The notes under the pieces were generated by a model. That model searched no databases, was not told where the DNA came from, and saw only the letters and a program-made list of their open reading frames with translations. A stretch of 64,000 nucleotides of DNA from Eriocheir sinensis (Eukaryota > Arthropoda > Malacostraca > Decapoda > Varunidae): contig NW_026111675.1 in the NCBI RefSeq assembly GCF_024679095.1, forward strand, positions 342,961 to 406,960, read 5' to 3'. The position numbers and the translations under genes were made by a program. Each line of letters begins with the position of its first letter. The stretch's first letter is position 1. Below, piece after piece: positions 61,633 through 64,000 of this stretch.

Positions 61633-61826
61633 ATCATTATTTTCATACAAAATTACATTATTTTATTGATATTCTGTGTATTTATTTTGATACGATTTTA
61701 CATTATTCTATGTATATTTTGTATATCTATTTTATACAAATGTACGTTATTTTATGTGAATTTGTTTTCATTTCATACAAATTTACATTATTTTATGTGT
61801 ACATTCACCGCGTGATGGACGACGCG

Positions 61827-61837
61827 GGTTCGAATCC
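61827..61837 (+). promoter_or_regulatory. RNA polymerase III B box (TFIIIC site) of the SINE
   Basis: GGTTCGAATCC is an exact match to the B-box consensus GGTTCGANNCC. It is flanked by GACGCG and CCACGC, as in the T arm of a tRNA. Without an A box upstream it is unlikely to drive transcription on its own. Confidence 0.85.
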
Positions 61838-61978
61838 CCACGCTACCTCTCGGATTTTTCAGTCACCGCCGAGTGGCTTAAAACTACCCACATGCTGTCC
61901 TGAAGACCACCCATCAACCCGGACTCTAGAGGAAGCCGTCCAAGCGAATCAAGAACGAGTTCCGGGGGGCAGCATGAG

Positions 61979-62004
61979 CCAATGCAAGATGGCGCCACTA
62001 TAAA
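61979..62004 (+). promoter_or_regulatory. CCAAT, YY1-like and TATAAA motifs in the SINE body
   Basis: CCAAT at 61979-61983, AAGATGGCGCC at 61986-61996 (close to the YY1 core AAGATGGCGGC) and TATAAA at 61999-62004 lie within 26 bp. These are sequence matches only. Chance occurrence in a GC-rich element is possible and no function is claimed. Confidence 0.35.
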
Positions 62005-62027
62005 CACTCGCCTGCGCCAGAACGGGC

Positions 62028-62085
62028 TGGGCCGACCATCAGGCCCCACCTGGAAGAAGCCTTGGGCCGACCATCAGGCCCCACC
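62028..62085 (+). repeat. 35-bp tandem duplication inside the SINE body
   Basis: TGGGCCGACCATCAGGCCCC begins at 62028 and again at 62063, each followed by ACC and then a GGAAGA-type sequence. The two copies are 35 bp apart. This may be a subfamily marker or private to this copy. Confidence 0.9.
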
Positions 62086-62119
62086 GGGAAGATGCCTACC
62101 GGCGCAATAGGCAACAACG

Positions 62120-62120
<1 letters not shown>

Positions 62121-62147
<27 letters not shown>
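62121..62147 (+). other. Poly(A) tail of the SINE (27 A)
   Basis: An unbroken run of 27 A joins the SINE body (ending GGCAACAACGT) to satellite text TCTATTTTCAAACAAATTT. Its purity suggests a fairly recent insertion, since such tails degrade with time. Confidence 0.92.
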
Positions 62148-62150
<3 letters not shown>

Positions 62151-64000
62151 ATTTTCAAACAAATTTAAATTTATTTTTTTGTTTTTTTGTATATATTTTT
62201 ATTCAAATTATCGTAGTTTTATGTGTATTTTGTATATTTATTTTCCTACAAATGAACGTTCTTTTATCGGAGTTTTGTTTATTTATTTTGATACGATTTT
62301 TTATTTTTTTAGGTGTATTTGATATATATATTTTTATAATTATTTACATAATTTTATATGTATTTTGAATATATATTTTCATAGAAATTTACTCTATATG
62401 TTTATACAAAAAAACACATAAATAATTTAAATTTGTATGAAAATAAATATACAAAATACACATAAAATTATGTAAATTTGTATTGAAATACATATACAAA
62501 ATACACTTAAAATAATGTAAATTTGAATGAAATTATATAAACAAATACACTTAAAATAACGTTAATTTGTATAAAATATATATAAAAAATACACATTAAA
62601 TAATGAAAATATGTTTCAAAAAATATATAAAAAACACAAATAGTATAATATAAAATCGTATCAAAATATATACAGAGAATATTAATAAAATAATGAACAT
62701 TTGTATGAAAACTAAGATGCAAAATACCTATAAAATAACGCATTTTTTTATAAAATTATTGATATAAAGATACACATAAAATATTTGAATTTGTATTAAA
62801 ATAAATATACAAACAATATACAATAAAAGTAAATTTGTATTGAAATAGATATGCAAAATACATATAAAACAATGTAAATTTGTTTCAAAATATATATACG
62901 AATACACATAAAATAACGTAGATTTCTATAAATATATATATACAAAATACAAATAAAATTAAGTAAAAACGAATCAAAAATGTATACAAAATACACATAA
63001 AATAATGTAAATTCGTATAAATATAAATAAACAAAATACCAATAAGAGAGTGTGTGTTTGTATAAATATAAATATACAAAATGCACATAAAATAACGTAA
63101 ATTTGTATAAAACTATATACAAAAATGCACAGAAGTAATTAAATTTGTATGAAAATAGATATAAAATACACAAAATAAGCTAAATTTGAATTGAAATATA
63201 TATACAAATACATAAAATAAAGTAAATTCGTTTCAAAATATTTTAACAAATACACATATAATAACGTAAATTTGTAAAAATATATAAACAAATACACATT
63301 AAGTAATGTAAATGTATAAAAAATATTTACAAAATACATAATCAAGTCATTCGTATCAAAATAAATAAAAAAAACTAAATAAATAATGTAAATTTATATG
63401 AGAAAACATATACAAAATACACATAAAATAACGTTTTAAGTTTCTATAAAAATATATGTGCAAAAATGCACATAAAATTAGTTTGCGTAAAAAAATATAT
63501 ACAAAACACACATTAGATAATGTAAATGAGTATAAAAATTTGTATACAAAATACCTATGAAATAATCTAAATTCGTATCGAGTTAAATTAAGAAAATAAC
63601 AATAAAATAATGTAATTTTGGATGAAAATATATATAAACACATAAAATAACCTAAATACAAATACAAATATACACATTAAATAATTTAAAATTGAATGAA
63701 ATAAATATACAAAATAAACATAAAATAAGGTAGATTTGTAATAAAATATAAGTAAGAAAACACATAAAATAATATAAACTTGTATGAAAATATATATACA
63801 AATACACATAAAATAACATGAATTTGCATAAAATTAGTTTCAAAATATATACGAATACACACAATCAAATAACGTAAATTTTTATGAAAATGTATATATA
63901 AAATGCACATAAAATAATTTAAATACGTAGAAAAATATATATACAAAATACACAATAAATAAAGTAAATTCGCAAAAAATTAAATACAAAAATTCCAATA
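62148..64000. repeat. AT-rich 45-bp satellite array (after the SINE)
   Basis: The same 45-bp family resumes directly after the poly(A) tail of the SINE and continues to the window edge, so the array extends beyond the window. It is forward up to about 62397 and reverse from there. Nothing other than satellite monomers is visible. Confidence 0.94.
62398..64000 (-). repeat. Satellite block 32, reverse (runs off the window)
   Basis: Reverse monomers forming the outer right palindrome arm, mate of 39.76-41.38 kb. The entry switch CTCTATATGTTTATACAAAA near 62391 is the mirror of the one at about 41378. The last bases still pair with 39757, so the arm probably continues past the window. Confidence 0.86.

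Larger units (their letters stand above)
61801..62147 (+). mobile_element. tRNA-derived SINE-like retroposon, 5'-truncated
   Basis: An abruptly GC-rich island of about 347 bp with no match to the satellite. It has a pol III B box (GGTTCGAATCC) 26 bp from its left edge, a tRNA-unrelated body and a 27-A tail, the layout of a tRNA-derived SINE mobilised by a LINE. No A box (TRGCNNARYGG) fits in the 26 bp before the B box, so the left end is truncated. The body (for example ACCACCCATCAACCCGGACT) resembles from memory a SINE abundant in ixodid ticks (Ruka type), which I cannot verify here. Paralogous empty sites show no target-site duplication and about 54 bp missing. The element is probably transcriptionally inactive. 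Confidence 0.85.
54204..62397 (+). repeat. Satellite block 31, forward (8.2 kb, contains the SINE)
   Basis: The longest uniform block. It contains four complete 16-mers, one 949-bp unit, the 12.29-15.44 kb paralogue, and the main right palindrome arm from 58.20 kb. The SINE interrupts it at 61801-62147. Confidence 0.87.
58200..64000 (+). repeat. Large inverted duplication, right arm (with SINE)
   Basis: Mate of 39757-45310, about 12.9 kb away across a spacer. Only this arm carries the SINE, so the insertion happened after the duplication or the left copy lost it. The left arm shows no scar of excision, which favours the first. Near 58388 this arm lacks monomer I, which is present at 45.11 kb. 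Confidence 0.86.

Noticed and set aside
61801..61850. A functional tRNA gene
   Set aside because: Only the T-arm/B-box part is present. There is no D arm, anticodon arm or acceptor stem, and the sequence continues as a SINE body with a poly(A) tail.
61608..62049. Frames running from satellite into the SINE (131 codons forward, 68 reverse)
   Set aside because: The forward frame crosses the insertion boundary and the reverse one lies within the non-coding SINE body. Neither resembles a known protein.
62121..62147. Poly(A) run as a sequencing vector or cDNA artefact
   Set aside because: It is joined to a SINE body on one side and resumes in-register satellite on the other, as expected for a retroposon tail.

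Overview
This window is a coding desert. About 99.5% of it is a very AT-rich satellite array (roughly 13-17% G+C, estimated from the monomer), interrupted by one GC-rich SINE-like retroposon at 61801-62147. I find no protein-coding gene, rRNA, complete tRNA gene or CRISPR array. The many open frames are by-products of the repeat: the monomer is 45 bp (15 codons) and its T-rich strand has no stop codon in any of its three frames, so translation gives a 15-residue peptide repeat rich in Phe, Ile and Tyr.

Monomer and higher-order structure. In forward orientation the monomer runs TGTGTATTTTGTATATAT, then ATTTTCATACAAATTTAC, then ATTATTTTA. Diverged monomer types recur in a fixed order. I label sixteen of them A to P by internal tags: A ATAGTTTTATACAAA; B ACACATTCTTTTATT; C TTTTGACGCGAATTTAC; D TTTTATACGTATTTAC; E CTATAGAAATCTACG; F TTTTGAAACAAATTTAC; G CAATACAAATTTACCTTAT; H TTTAATACAAATTTAATTA; I TATAAAAAATGCGTTA; J CATCTTTATTTTCATAC; K TTTGATACGATTTTAC; L TTTATACATATTTAC; M ATATTTTATACAAATTTACG; N TTTTCATTCAAATTTAC; O CAATACAAATTTACCTAA; P CATACAAATTTAAATTA. 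One full A-P cycle is about 709-716 bp. Two other higher-order units recur: one of about 950 bp (about 21 monomers, marked by CTGCTCATTCATTTTGA) and one of about 515-523 bp (a deletion derivative).

Orientation. The array is not head-to-tail throughout. It has 32 blocks of alternating orientation, from about 140 bp to about 8 kb, separated by 31 switch points. Switch points are themselves copied within larger segmental duplications.

Segmental duplications. The largest is an inverted pair with arms at about 39.76-45.31 kb and 58.20-64.00 kb, centred near 51.74 kb. There is a recent 6-kb direct tandem duplication at 20.09-26.06 / 26.06-32.12 kb. Smaller duplications of 0.45, 0.58, 1.04, 1.1, 1.5, 2 and 3.2 kb also occur, some direct and some inverted. 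Four (TA)n tracts of 152-313 bp appear to have grown from the TATATATA core of single monomers.

Organism. A SINE with a tRNA-type B box and poly(A) tail, inside a higher-order satellite, indicates a eukaryotic nuclear genome, probably heterochromatin. The SINE body resembles, from memory only, a tRNA-derived SINE common in ixodid ticks (the Ruka type). A tick or other chelicerate is therefore my tentative guess, not a demonstrated assignment. Block boundaries are read by eye and good to about 20 bp.
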